This document shows, piece by piece, positions 1 to 12,000 of a stretch of DNA of 64,000 nucleotides (the stretch's first letter is position 1; each line of letters opens with the position of its first letter). Origin of the DNA: Triatoma infestans (lineage: Eukaryota > Arthropoda > Insecta > Hemiptera > Reduviidae); the NCBI GenBank assembly GCA_011037195.1, contig JAAEAF010000361.1:1-64000 (forward strand), in the 5' to 3' direction. A program made the position numbers and the translations under genes. Under the pieces are notes generated by a model. It worked only from the letters and a program-made list of their open reading frames with translations. It searched no databases and had not been told where the DNA came from.

Positions 1-68
1 ACAGCCGGACTCAAACCTGGTCCTCCGCGTGGGTGTCCAGTATGCTAACCACTTAGCTATCCCCTTCC
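1..68 (-). mobile_element. tRNA-derived SINE, 5' head, cut by window edge
   Basis: Read on the minus strand this begins with a GGGAAGGGGATAGC head, an A-box-like TAGCTAAGTGGTTAGC and a B-box-like GGTTTGAGTCC. It matches the head of the fuller plus-strand copy at 22051-22295. The body and tail lie outside the window. It is a SINE promoter, not a functional tRNA gene. Confidence 0.75.
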
Positions 69-905
69 CGGGCGGAGCGCCCGTCAAATCCTTCGACGGT
101 ACATATACTAACTCGTAATTGTTATTCACATTATTCAAATAATTCAAATATAGTCAAATTATTTTATTATAAACAGTGGTGACTTCTTCATTATATCTTA
201 ATCTCTAAAACATAAAGACATTTAAGGCCCTTTCAATAACGCTCGTATTACAAAACCCGTTAACACAATACATACGCCAAATACATTATTATGTCATATT
301 GATATTCAGTGGCCACAATAGTCAAATCAATGGAGTTATGAATCTTTAATATTTTTAACCGTTTCTATCGCAATAAAATTGAATGACTGATATATATTTA
401 ACTGAATCCAATATTCAAGAATTTTAGATCCTTGAACAAATTGAAGGACGTTCCTTGACCGCTAGTTGAAAAGAATAAATTCTATCAGTCTACATTCCAA
501 TGGCCTCTCCCCCATTACATTTTCCTACAGAGTGCTATAAACCTCCTTAATTACTGAAACAAAATTTTGTAATAGAAATTAATAACTAGTTTGTCATGTG
601 GGTTAAAAAAAAAAAATAAATAAGCAGTTTCAATTTAATTACTAACGGAAAATATACATTACTGGTGGAATGATGAAAATATTATCAGTTACAATAAAAC
701 TACCTTGTAGTTTAATAATATTCCAAGTGTAACTTATTATTTACTAACTGACATTTTTGTTTACATTACATTGATGTAATTATTATATGCTTCATTTATT
801 TATACTTTTACGTCATATCACTTTCATTTTTTATTATTATTTTTTTTTTAATTATGTTTAATTGAAAAATAATGTCACTTTAATGTTTAATCATTTTGAT
901 TATTA
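69..905. other. AT-rich intergenic DNA, nothing recognised
   Basis: No coding exon, RNA gene or repeat family shared with the rest of the window was recognised. Homopolymer runs of A and T are frequent. Confidence 0.5.
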
Positions 906-906
906 A

Positions 907-1110
907 TGAGTTGGTGTAGTGGTTATGAGAATGGTCTAGTAAGTGGGAGGTCCCCAGTTCGAGTCCTACCTATAACTGCTAAATTTTTTATTGGATCAAA
1001 AATGTTAATAGTAAAGTAGATGCTTCCGCCTACGTCCACACACCTAATTTGGCAACGGACCTTAAGCCTGCCTGAAAAAATAGGCATTACTATACTTTAC
1101 TTATCGCAAA
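907..1110 (+). mobile_element. tRNA-derived SINE, second family
   Basis: The head has an A-box-like stretch (TGGTGTAGTGGTTATGAGA) and, about 35 bases later, a B box (CAGTTCGAGTCC, near 955-966), the internal RNA polymerase III promoter arrangement of tRNA-derived SINEs. The body after it (CCTACGTCCACACACC onward) differs from the other SINEs here. The tRNA part does not fold into a clean cloverleaf, so a functional tRNA is unlikely. Confidence 0.65.
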
Positions 1111-1184
1111 AAATCTTTTTTGAATCACCTTAAAAATTATAAAAAGTTAATATTTTGACCTATAAGTTTAAAATGAATGTAGAT

Positions 1185-2530
1185 TGTTGAAAAATTTGGT
1201 CAGTTTAAAAATGAAACAAAATTTACTTTACCAACATTTCGTGTTATATTAAGACATCATCATTTGGGTTATAAAATAAGAAATAGCAATGACTAAACAA
1301 AAAAGTAAAATCACAAACACACAATCCCAACAACAATAACAATTTATATCAAGTTAAGCATACCTGTAAAACATAATTCCACACAATCAACAAAATTTAA
1401 ATTACATAAAAAATTCCAATACTACCTCTAAAACAGCAGTTAGAGAAGGTAAACAAAAAAAAAAACAAATTTGTAAAATAACCTTACGCATAGCCAAAGT
1501 CTAGAAGAAATAACAAAAATATAACCTCAGCATAAATGATTTTATCTGGTATTTTATCCGTTATAGCCTGCATATTCATTTGTTTCGTGACCGGTTTTGG
1601 ATTTTCATCCATTGTCAGAGCAAATTCACCAAGTTCGTGTAGAAAGTTCACTTGAACGTAAATGTTTCTGTTACACTCCCACTTGTTGGTTTGTTGGTTG
1701 TATACATGTGGGGAGGTTATAAGGTTATATTTGGGCTACAAAATATGAATTATAAATTTATATAATATATAAATGTTTATAATAATTCCATTTTGTCACT
1801 GAACACACACACATAGTAACATAACCAACCTTATAACCTCCCCACATGAATACATGTGGCAATGGTTTTACCAGTCAAGATAACAAACCAACAAGTGTGA
1901 GTGTAACAGAAACGTTACGTTGAAGTGTACTCACTTACACGAACTTGGTGAATTTGCTCTGACGATAGATGAAAATCCGAAACCAGGAATAAAATGAATA
2001 TGTTTGCCACGATGGATAAAATACCAGATGTTATTCAGCATTGTGGACCCTATCCACATATTCAATAAATGATATTATACAATATCAAATTACAGTACAT
2101 TGCATAGTGAGATTATATTTATGCTGAGGTTATATTTTTGTTATTTCTTCTAGACTTTGGCTATGTGTAAGGTTATTCTACGTATTTTTTTTTTTAACTT
2201 CTCTAACTGCTGTTTAGATGTAGTGTTGGAATTTCTTATGTAATTTATATTTGTTGATTATGGAATCCATGAAATTATGTTTTGGCAACCATAACTATAT
2301 TTTATTATAGAAAAAACTCAGGAATGCAAGTATACATGATATAAATTGTTATTGTTGTCAATTTCATCATTTTTGTATCATAAAAGGAAATATATATGTT
2401 TTATTTTTTGTTTGGTCATTGCTATTTGTTATTTTGTAGCCCTGATGATGTCTTATTAGTATAAGACGAAACGTTGGCCGAATAAATTTTGTTTCATTTA
2501 AACTGACCCAATTTTTCTTGAATCTACATC
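1185..2530. mobile_element. Foldback (long inverted-repeat) element with hammerhead-like ends
   Basis: Two long arms, about 1185-1740 and 1800-2530, are imperfect reverse complements. Matching blocks include the GTTGGTTTGTTGG / CCAACAAACC-type stretch near the centre, the TCTAGAAGAAATAACAAAAATATAACC block (1501-1527) and the outer GAAACAAAATTT block. The right arm carries a hammerhead-like motif at 2439-2478; the left arm carries its decayed mirror at 1231-1268 on the minus strand. There is no long ORF, so it is non-autonomous. The outer CTGATGATG...CGAAACGTTGG signature resembles the flanking repeats of Penelope-like elements. No flanking target duplication was confirmed. Confidence 0.7.
2439..2478 (+). 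ncRNA. Hammerhead ribozyme-like motif, GUU cleavage type
   Basis: Visible parts in order: stem I 5' strand GCC (2439-2441), core CTGATGA (2442-2448), one extra T, stem II of six pairs (GTCTTA with TAAGAC) closed by a six-base loop, core GAAA (2468-2471), a four-base palindromic stem III (ACGT), the triplet GTT, then GGC (2476-2478) which pairs with stem I GCC. The very short palindromic stem III implies it would work only as a dimer, as described for Penelope-like elements. Activity is not shown; stem I is only three pairs. Confidence 0.5.
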
Positions 2531-2740
2531 CATTGATGTTCTAGTTATAGAAAAATTATACTTCAGATCTAGTTATTGAAAAATTGCTTTTAGACTCCTC
2601 CATGGATTAGGAGTAACAAAGATCGTGTTTAACTTTTTTACCAGTCAAGATAAGGTTACTCTGAATTTCTAAAAATTTTTAAATCCTAAGCATAGACTAA
2701 AACATTCCATTTTATTTATTTAGTTATTTTTTTTTTTTTT

Positions 2741-3005
2741 AATTTAAGGCGCGTCAACATGTGTGGTCATTGTGTCCGGAGCCTTCTCAATGCCCTACCG
2801 ACCTTCGGACCGTGTTCTCTCGTTACAGACAACACTACCCATCAGCGGGCAGTGATTTTCTCTTCCTAGAAGCCTCTACAACACCGGGCAGTGTTGTAGA
2901 GGCTTCTAGGAAAAGAAAATCCAAGATCAGCACTGCTGGACTCGAACCCGTGGACCATTGCTAGCCTAGCACACTACCATTGAGATAAGCCTTTCCTTTT
3001 TTTTA
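2741..3005 (-). mobile_element. tRNA-derived SINE with internal perfect hairpin
   Basis: On the minus strand the head (about 3000-2930) has an A-box-like TTATCTCAATGGTAGTGTG and a B-box-like GGGTTCGAGTCC. The body and 3' end (GACACAATGACCACACATG, then GACGCGCCTTAAATT) are shared with copies at 17088, 22051 and 37752. In place of a single CCTAGAAGCCTCTACA block it carries a perfect 20-bp inverted repeat (2865-2884 and 2891-2910). Confidence 0.75.
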
Positions 3006-3012
3006 TTTTTTT

Positions 3013-3485
3013 TATTCAATTTAGTGCTTATCTTGCGTTACAGATTGCATTGAAATTGAGTTTTACAAGTTAGTACAAACGCGATTCTGTATTAGTTGCC
3101 TTCGCCATAAGAAGGCCTTTCAAAACGTCAAATTGTTCGTCGTTAGTTGTTGAAACAGGTTTTTTAATTACTGGTAATATTGAAGACAGACCTCAAAAAA
3201 TGTAGACCATGTTGTTCGAAGTGAGTTCCCACTATATTGGCTTATTAGAACAGTGGAGAGATGGCATTGAAAATACACTAGAGGTTGGCGGGGGAATATT
3301 TTAAGTAAGAATAGAAGATGCCAGTTTCATTTATTCAGTTTATTGCTATCTTGCTTATTGAGCCGCATTAATTGAGTTTTATAATTAGTAGAAGAATTTG
3401 AGTGTACTGCGCACGCGATTCCTTATTGATGCATGTATTGTGTGTAGAAGGTCTTTCAACCCGTCAAATTTTAAGTGTTGGTGCT
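3013..3485. repeat. Pair of diverged direct repeats
   Basis: Segments 3013-3150 and 3335-3485 align by eye: both start TTTATTCA(A/G)TTTA, then share TTGAGTTTTA, CGCGATTC, GAAGG(C/T)CTTTCAA and CGTCAAATT. The 185 bases between them are not repeated. This looks like an old local duplication or two fragments of one element. Confidence 0.55.
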
Positions 3486-3494
3486 ACATATAAA

Positions 3495-3757
3495 AAAAAA
3501 ACCTATGGCGCAACAGCTTATGAAGGGCCAAGACTTGCCAGACGTTGATTTGAATAGGGAGGCAACAATCACGCCGCAGTTCCCACACCGTTTAGTTCCG
3601 GCCTTCGCTACCTACGGGTAGGGCGATACTAACTGTAGCTTCCCACTTTTTATAACGATGCTGGGTCAACACCGACTTTGCCCTCACAGGAATCGAACCC
3701 TGAATTCTCACACCAAAGGCGAGTGCGCTAGCCACTACGCTAACGCGTGAGGACGCT
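3495..3757 (-). mobile_element. tRNA-derived SINE, third family
   Basis: Minus-strand head has an A-box-like TAGCGTAGTGGCTAGCGC and a B box GGGTTCGATTCC with the right spacing, followed by a body containing GTCGGTGTTGACCCAGCATC. The body is unlike the other SINEs here. The leading CCTCACGCG and the A/B boxes suggest a tRNA ancestor. Confidence 0.7.
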
Positions 3758-3974
3758 GCATTATAAACTATTTTGAAATTTACATTGCTATTAAATGATT
3801 TTCATATAACTTCATATTTTTGAAAACATAATTACCTCTCTCTCTCTCTCTCGTCGTATTATTCTCAAAGGTTAATAGAACCTTACGGTAATTTCAAAGC
3901 AGCAATTTAGAACAGAGCCTATAATCACCGTTATCTCAAAAATTCAACAATAAAAACATAAACATTGACCGACA

Positions 3975-4735
3975 CTTCAAGGTGGAGATTTTCTGGTCCA
4001 TATCTAAGCATAGTTAAAAAAAACGAAAAATCGAAGAAAGTTCGTTCCGTTTAAGTATCACCATGAGATTTGACAGTAAGTTATCTATCAAAATTCCTCA
4101 ACCGAGAGTGCGTAAATGGATTTTTCTCAAAAATGGCTCTAATGAATTTTTTTTTTTTTTTTTGAACTTAGTATATCAACTACGTATATTAAGAGCTACA
4201 ACTTTTATTTGAAACATTTCTCGGGAAATATTCATTTAAGACGGCTTTTGGGGGAGGGGAAGGGTAATGTTTTTCTATTAAAGTAAAGTGCTAATTTATT
4301 CTATTATACGATTTCTTCATCTAAATAATATTACTTTATTAAAATTAAATTTTGTACCCAAGATTTCTGAGAGTTTTGACGACAGAAAATACGTATTTCT
4401 TCAACAGTGTTTCTCCGGGAAAAACACCAATGACGTCATCTTTAATAAATTTATTGTACTAACCATAAATATGGAAACCTATCTCACTTCTCATAAAGTT
4501 TATTTAAACAAGTTTAGGAGGTTATGAGAGGTTATGCTTTGCACAGGAAATTAAGATTCTCACATTGATATAACATTGAAGACAACTAAATATCTACTAA
4601 GAGAATTAGAAGTTTCTCATTTATAATGAGAAAGTTTCTCATTTATAATGAGAAAATTTCTCATTTATAACTGTGTAAATTGCAGAATGAGAAAGTTGTA
4701 GGGAGTGTTTTACATCAGATTTTGTTTTGTTTTAA
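3975..4735 (+). repeat. Family-R interspersed repeat, degraded
   Basis: Carries family-R landmarks in order: AACGAAAAATCG, TCACCATGAGATTTGACAG, AAAATTCCTCAACCG, TTTCTCAAAAATGGCTC, GAGCTACAACTTTTATTTGA, a G-rich run (GGGGGAGGGG), and at the end GAGAAAGTTGTAGGGAGTG. The left end is missing, and tandem hairpins (4611-4670) interrupt the 3' part. Confidence 0.65.
4611..4670. repeat. Tandem hairpin repeat, about 22-bp unit, about 2.7 copies
   Basis: The unit AGTTTCTCATTTATAATGAG repeats in register; each unit contains the palindrome TTCTCATT-TAT-AATGAGAA. It sits inside the degraded family-R repeat. Confidence 0.8.
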
Positions 4736-7700
4736 ATAAAAGTTTTTTTTTTTAAAAAGGAAAAAAAAAATTTAATTACTTTTTAATATAGATAAGAGTA
4801 ATTACTATCATAAAAAAATAAAATAGAAAATAAATTGATTCTTACCTTTTAATAAGACTAGAAGAATTAACAACAGTCCTTCCAATGCAATTTTCAATTG
4901 TGAAATCATGATAGTATAAACTTGTTAATTCACAAACCTGTTTGATAGAAAACAACAGTGAAAGACTAATAAGTTATATCAAAATATAAATATAGAAACT
5001 AAATTATTGTAAACTTTCCTACAGGACTAAATTTTTTTTTATTTTAAACTTTACTGTTCCCAGTACTATGCCAGATCGTGGATTACCGGGTCCGAACTAG
5101 TTGGCACTGTTCAAAAATCTAAATACTACAATTCTATGCCCAAGTCATGTGTGAACGTCTAACGGTTAATTTCTTCTATGCTTCATTGTTCCTTCTTTCC
5201 ATACTAATTAGTATCATTGTTTTAAACAGTAAACAAAAATATTTACATAAATTTCACCTAATTTTCTCTCAAGGGCTTTGCTGTTATAATTTTATTGTTA
5301 AATTCATCTGAATTCTAATTATTATTTCAATCTGCATCTTCTTACTTTTATCAATTTATTTTACTTCTTTAGTGCTTTAGTATTGTTACCAACACCTTCA
5401 AATTATAGTAATCTAAAATTTAAATAACCTGCATCAGCCCAAGTCAATGATGGAAAATCCATAAATTTAGATAAAAAGGCAAAGAGAACTTTGGTCGAGG
5501 AGTATCTGTAAAATTTGGGAAGTTGTAGGTAAAGTGTGTGGAATTAGGTTGCCATGTAAGTACGATATCTTTTGATATTTGATTGTGGTCGACTAGTCCA
5601 GGAATCCCAATAGATAACCTCCTAAGGCTAAATTTGTGGGCCTATCGAAGGAAAAGAGTATTGGAGTAAGAAGAAATACGGAAGATGCCACATGAAGTAT
5701 GGTCCTCTAACGACATTCTGGACGGGAGAAGGTCTATTCTAAACTCCAGGGGTAAACTATCAATTTTCACAGTCTCTCAATCAATCAGCTAGTCGATTAT
5801 TTTTTTCCTCAATCCCTCACAAATACACTGAGAATTATCATCACTCATTCAGGCACAATCTACTTCTCCCTAACTCACTACAGCTACTCCTAATTTCACA
5901 TCCGCTTACCTACATCTTCCCAAATTTTACAGATCACTGCATGCATTGTAGATCACATAAAAGAAACCACAATCGATATACACAGTACATTTTTTTGGGG
6001 GGGGTTGATTCTTTTGTCATTCATCGACCAAAAACCACTATAGAAAAACTTGAAGAAATAATTTCTGAAGCCTGCAAAGAAAACCGTTCCTGATTCTGTA
6101 AACTGTGCACTCAAATGAAAACTGGGCAAAAAGGGCGTGTTTATACTGGTGCCCATTTTGAAGAATTAAAGTTCAATTTTATTACCTTATTTAACAACTC
6201 GTATCCCAAAAACAATGTGGAATAATAGCCACCAGAAGGTAGAGAATTTCACTACTTTCAAAATTAAAATATCTCTGCAAATATTCACCAACGGTTTTTT
6301 AACTCTTTCAATTACTATTTTTCATTAAAAAAAAATCTATTTCAAGAATTCGTTAAAAAAAATAAAAAATCTGATCCAATTTGAAGTAAAAAAAGTTGGT
6401 TTCGAAATATCTTATTTCTGCAGCTTGTAAAAAAAATAATTGTTGACAAAATTAAATAAAAGAGTATAAACTTGGACTGCTTATAAAACTATCAAACGAC
6501 CATGCTAGCTTAGTTTTTTTGGAGGCGTGGACTGCAAAACTGAGATATATTGTGATAATGCATTCGATTGCCGGTTTTCGCCTTGGATTTTATTTCATGT
6601 ATTAATGAATAAAATAATGTAGTAAAATATATTTCTAACCGCTTTCGTCCACGACATCAGATTGGTAGTTTAATGTAAACTCGGACTGATAAAAATAGGC
6701 ATACTTAATTTTTTTTATAAAAACTATCACTTTTATTTGAAGTATTTTTCTGCAAAACTTGACAACTTGGGGACCTGTATTATTAAATTTAGACTCTATC
6801 ATTACTGAGCTTTGCTTTGAGGATTGAATTAGAGATTACTGTCAGGTTAGCAAAGTATATTCCCACCATAATTCTTTGTATGTAATACCAACCTAACTAA
6901 AAGTTTATTAAATAATTGAACTTTGAAGAAAATGTATCAAACTAATAGAAATGTAATATTAGCAATAAGAGAAAGCCTGTGAGTGTTTCAGCCCAATTTT
7001 GTTTTTTTTCTTACATTTTATTACATAAAATGCATTCATAAATTGTTCAATGTTTAAACTATTAGGCCACTGGAATTAATGTTGCCAAAAATGTACAGGT
7101 TAGTAAGTAAAATGTAAATAAAGTGGTAAAAATGTATTTATTGACTTACACTTGTTTTAGACGCTTCTTATAAAGTTGTAGAAAGAAGACTGTTTGTTTT
7201 ACAACAAGAATTCCATTAACCATTTTATTAGTTATCAGTGAAAGTGACCAGGATTAAGTGAAATGCAGAGGGGACTTGTTTTGTCTTTGAATAGAAAAAA
7301 AAAAAGAAGAAATGTAGCGGCCACTTTAGGGTCAGTTTAATTTTGTTTAATTTAAGTCAAAATAATTAAAAGAAGTTGTTCATGTTTATATATGTTTAAT
7401 TGTTTGTGTTTGTTTTATTGCTGCACATTGGAATTTATATAAAAAAAGAAAAACTGATTATATGTATACCAAGTTTACTTCTAATCGTCTTCCTAACGGT
7501 TCTTAGTGTGAAAGTGGAGTGGTGTTTAGACGCTTTATTAACTTGGTTAGATCTAGTTCAGTTGGTTGAAGAAAAAAAAACAAACAAAGCTTACAATAAG
7601 GCATTCAGTGTAGCTTATTAATTGTAAAAATAACATGTTAATTGCGTCCATGCTGCCCGAATAGCAGTAATTTGTTTAGGAATCATGCATCTGTAATTAC

Positions 7701-8760
7701 ATAATTTTTTTTTCTCTTCTTTTACATTCCAAGTTAATATTAGGCACATCAACATATTTTCTTTCGGGCAATTCAATAAATTACGAGACCTGCGAGGCAA
7801 AGTTTTGACATCCTTATTTCGCAATTAAAAGTAAAGGATGCCGACGTAAAAAAACAATCAACGTGTAATACCAAATACGGTAAAAATAGCTTTGACTTTC
7901 ATATTATCTATGGTATTCCTACAAATGTTAATTTATTATTAATCTATTATTTTCAGAATAGAAGAATGGAAAGAACTTTAATTAGTTTCATGATTATATT
8001 TTGCGAAATATTATTAAGTTTTCATGGTGAAAAGTTATTGCAAATTCAAAACAAACATTTTTGATTGGCTATATTTAAAATATATCCCAGTTACTGATTT
8101 CTTTACTGGATTATTTCTATGATGTAGTCACTGGATATCAAGAGTTTTCTTAAATCAAAGTGAATTTAAACATTTCTTACAGGTAATGCTATTTTTATAA
8201 CATCAAAATGAAATTCTATTTTAACTTGTAGTTTCTTTTTTTAATATCTCCGCAAAGAACTTTGTTATATCAATATAATCCTAACTGTATATTGAAGCAG
8301 TTGCAATTGAATGTGTTAAAGTATTTATAACAAGTGTATATCCTCCAGTGGAAGTATATTTGTAATATTATATTGTCATATAGTAATATTAATTACTACC
8401 TTTACTTCAAGAAAATTATAATATAATTAGAAAGTTATTATAACATTAAAATTACATTGAACTTGAATTTAATTTTTAAGCCAAATTTGAGAATGAAATT
8501 AAAGTTTAAAGTAAAATAAAGTATAAAACTTTATTTATTATAATTAATTCAATTTCCGGAATAAATTCGACGTTAAAGGCTAAATGAGATTAGTTAGTAA
8601 CAATACAATTTCTTAGAAACTCCATGAACTTTTCTTTAGAACAGTAAAATTGAATTACATAGCATCATATTCTAAATTCATAAAGTCTTTATTACAAAGC
8701 TCACTTATTATCTTTTAGTTCGCTTGTCAATTTTTTTTTTATTACAAATGAATATTACAA
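4736..8760. other. Intergenic DNA, no gene recognised
   Basis: Only short, poorly supported ORFs occur. The one recognisable piece is a decayed family-R 3' end near 6965-7012 (AAGAGAAAGCCTGTGAGTG). The remainder is AT-rich and unassigned. 7400-7621 has a 73-codon ORF with hydrophobic start but no recognisable motif, so it is not called. Confidence 0.45.
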
Positions 8761-8768
8761 CATAATAT

Positions 8769-8774
8769 TTTATT
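8769..8774 (-). promoter_or_regulatory. Candidate poly(A) signal of P450 gene A
   Basis: AATAAA on the minus strand, about 120 bases after the TAA stop (8894-8896) of gene A. Distance and position fit a 3' UTR; AT-rich DNA makes chance occurrence possible. Confidence 0.4.
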
Positions 8775-8893
8775 AAGAAAAAAATATTTAATTAAAGTTA
8801 TATAATAAAAATCCCTGTCATCTATAACCCTCAGTATAATTATTGTATTAAGCAGTAATAATTGACTTTTTTTTTTGTTACTAAAATTACATA

Positions 8894-9060
8894 TTAGGCC
8901 AAACTTTCAAAATTCAAATAAATATTGTATTTTGGTTTATTAAAGAATGCTTGTTTATTCAATTCTAAAGGTAATTTTGTTTTTGGACTTAATTTAAATT
9001 TGAATTTTTCAATTATTTTGGCAAGTCCTAATTTCATTTCCACCATTGAGAATTTCATTC
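8894..9060 (-). CDS. P450 gene A, last exon
   Basis: Acceptor CTCCAG precedes 9060. Phase-1 entry completes the Gly after the haem Cys and continues MKFSMVEMKLGLAKIIEKF, the L-helix that follows the haem Cys, to a TAA at 8894-8896. Confidence 0.85.
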
Positions 9061-12000
9061 CTGGAGAAAAAGAAAAAATGTTAGTAAATAAAGTATAAAC
9101 AATGTTTTTATATAGGAAAAAAAGGTGAATATTATTCTAAATTTATTTAAGCATTGATCAGAGCCAAAAATAATATTGATCAGCTTATAATCGATTATCA
9201 TGTTATCAATTTATTATGTATGATAACTTAAAAATTTATTTACTTATGGGAACAATTGAAACTTCTAAGTTACAGGATCTTAAACTAATTATTTATTTAA
9301 AATTAGTTTATTCATTTTTAGAATAATATGGAATATTGATACTTCGATTGACGAACTGCGAAACTCCTAAACGTAAAGCTATGTACACGGGATAGAAAAC
9401 TAGCTTATAGTTTTTACTATAGGTATAGTAAACTAGCAAATATGTTCACATGAGTTCTAGTTATAGTCAGCTATACGCAAAATTTTGCTATCCTATAGTC
9501 GAACTATAGCCATACAGAAATATTACTATACAAGTGGGCCACAAGAGCAGGAATCAAAACTAGACTTATAGCATATTTGTAGGGTGCTATAGTTGAATTT
9601 TGAGCGTACTTCAATTTTTGGTTGAAATGTTAAAAAAAAAGATTACCGCTTGTCATGTAGTTATTATAAACCACAAAAGAATGGAGGCAAGAAGAAAGAA
9701 AAGATCTTGGATAAAACACTTCGTGATCAATTTAATAATACTGAAGAAAATTGTTGTACGAATTTGTATAGAGGATGAAAATTGTTATCGCAATTTTGTT
9801 CGAATGAATGCTGAGGACTTTCGACTATTTATTGGAAAGAGTTGAGCCACTAATTCAAAAACGCGGCACAAATATGAGAGAGCTGTATCTCCAACGACAA
9901 AGCTTTCTATAACATTACCGAATGTAGCTGCAGGCTAAACAATTAATCGGAGACCAAGTCTCATTCCGCGACCAAACTACAATTTCTTCATTTTGTGACA
10001 TTTTCTTTTATATTTATAATTAATTTGCATTCAGTGTATTAATATGTTAAAATATATTGTTCTACAAAAATAAAAGCAAACTTGTAAAACAGAATAATAA
10101 AATTTTGATATTTATAACCTTCATTTGTGTACTTTAAACCAGTGCATGAATAACCTCCACTAGTTTACCTACTTGCCGCGAGGGAAAGAGAACATAGAAA
10201 AACCGCCAGAGCTAGAGTTATCAACTATCCACTATCCATTCTTGTTGGTATAGCTGCAAGTTTTCTATAGTCTATAATGAGGGTGTTCCCACGGGGATAG
10301 TTTTCTGCTATACTATAGCTACAAAAAACTAGGGTCATTATTTACAAGCGTGCCCCCAAGATGGACGACAACTAGCTACAACAGTAACCTGCTCACTCCC
10401 AATCTTTACACTCAGATTTCGATATTTGTGATTTATTTATTCATTCACATTTCTTTATTGAATTCATATTTCCATTCATTTTGAAAAGTATCAGACTAAA
10501 TATAAGTAAAAACTACGAAACACAATCAGAGTTTAACGTCAAACATTGTCCCAAGAACTTGTAGGTTTGAATTAGCGAACCTGGCTAATTAATATTCCAT
10601 TTAAAATAACTTGAATTCAGTGATAAATAACTTGAAAGGTAAATATGATGTTTATTTTTTTTTTTTCTTTGTCCGTTTAACTCCATACAAATGAGTATTG
10701 TACATATTGTTAAATTTCACATTTAGTGTAATGTATGCACAATAAAAAAATATATATAAAAGAAAATAATGTATTGTCTTACTTAAAGGCTTCTTGTCTT
10801 ATTTAAAATTAATTTAACTTGAATTCAGTGATATTAAACAGCAGGGTTTATATGTGATTGTTCATGTGAGCAGGTTCCTGTAGCTAGTTGTCGTCCATCT
10901 TGGGGGCACATTGTGAATAATTACCAAAACTAGCGTATAGTTCAACTATACGAATAGTTTTGGACTATACGAAACGGTCACACTATAGCAGAACTATACG
11001 CTAGTTTAAGTGTACGTACGTAGCTTTCATTCAGTGATTTTTAATCAGTATCTCTGCGAATCATTTTGTGCTACAAATTTTAACCAAATAATGTGAGAGT
11101 TATTAATTATTGATATTGTGCTTGTGACATTTTTACCTAGATTGTTCTTTCAAACATTTTTCTACAATCCGCAGAATGAGTTCTAAAGAGCTTCCAGGTT
11201 ATAAAGAAGACATACTCAAGAGAACAAGTATTCGTAACTACTATAAAAAAAAAAAATGACATTATTAACTCACCTAAACATATTCTAGGACCACCGCCGT
11301 AGGGTAGATATACGCTTGGATTAAATCCATTACTGGAATCAAATCTGTGAGGATTGAATTTTTCAGGTTCTGGAAAATATTGGGGATCCATATGAAGGGC
11401 TGATAAAGGAATAGCTAACTTTTGTCCTTTGTCTATTACCAATCCATCACTTGTTACATAAGTTTTAGTGCAAGTCCTGAATAGAAACGGCAACAGTGGA
11501 AAGAATCGCATTGTTTCTGAAAAATATATTGTATTGTAATAAACTTGAAATTATTATGGATTAAGCGTTAAAAATGGGAATGTGGAAATTCTATGCAAAA
11601 CTGATTCAGAGATCCTAGAAGTCCCTTTAATGGTATCATATACAAATAAGGCATCTTGTAGTAATCTACGTTTATGTAGGAAAATAAGTTTAAGTTCTTT
11701 AACAATAATTGATTGTAATCCACATTGAAGAGATTGTAATTTAAGAAACTTATTTTGAATTTTCTCTATGGAATTTATGTGAATTGAATAGGTAGGAGAC
11801 CAAACTGGGAGTGGCGAATGATACATGGGATCTATGTACAGTACACTCCTTAATATCAGAGAAATTTGGAGAACACCTAAATAAAAAAAACCTAGCATTC
11901 TATATAGGCTTTTTGCCCAATATTGGTATGCAATATGCATATTGAATGGCGATGCCATCTGTGAATGATTGAAGGAACTAAAACTTGTAAGATACAACAC

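Noticed and set aside
907..975. Functional tRNA gene
   Set aside because: Boxes present, but acceptor and anticodon stems do not pair; better explained as a SINE head.
7400..7621. Small hydrophobic protein of 73 codons
   Set aside because: AT-rich, no similarity recognised, no conserved neighbour; frame length is within chance for the region.
8894..11516. Treating the two blocks of P450 exons at 8.9-11.5 kb and 16.7-20.5 kb as separate partial genes
   Set aside because: Phases and protein order join without gap or overlap (…EHCIQ to ETMR…; …RICLG to MKFS…), giving one complete P450.
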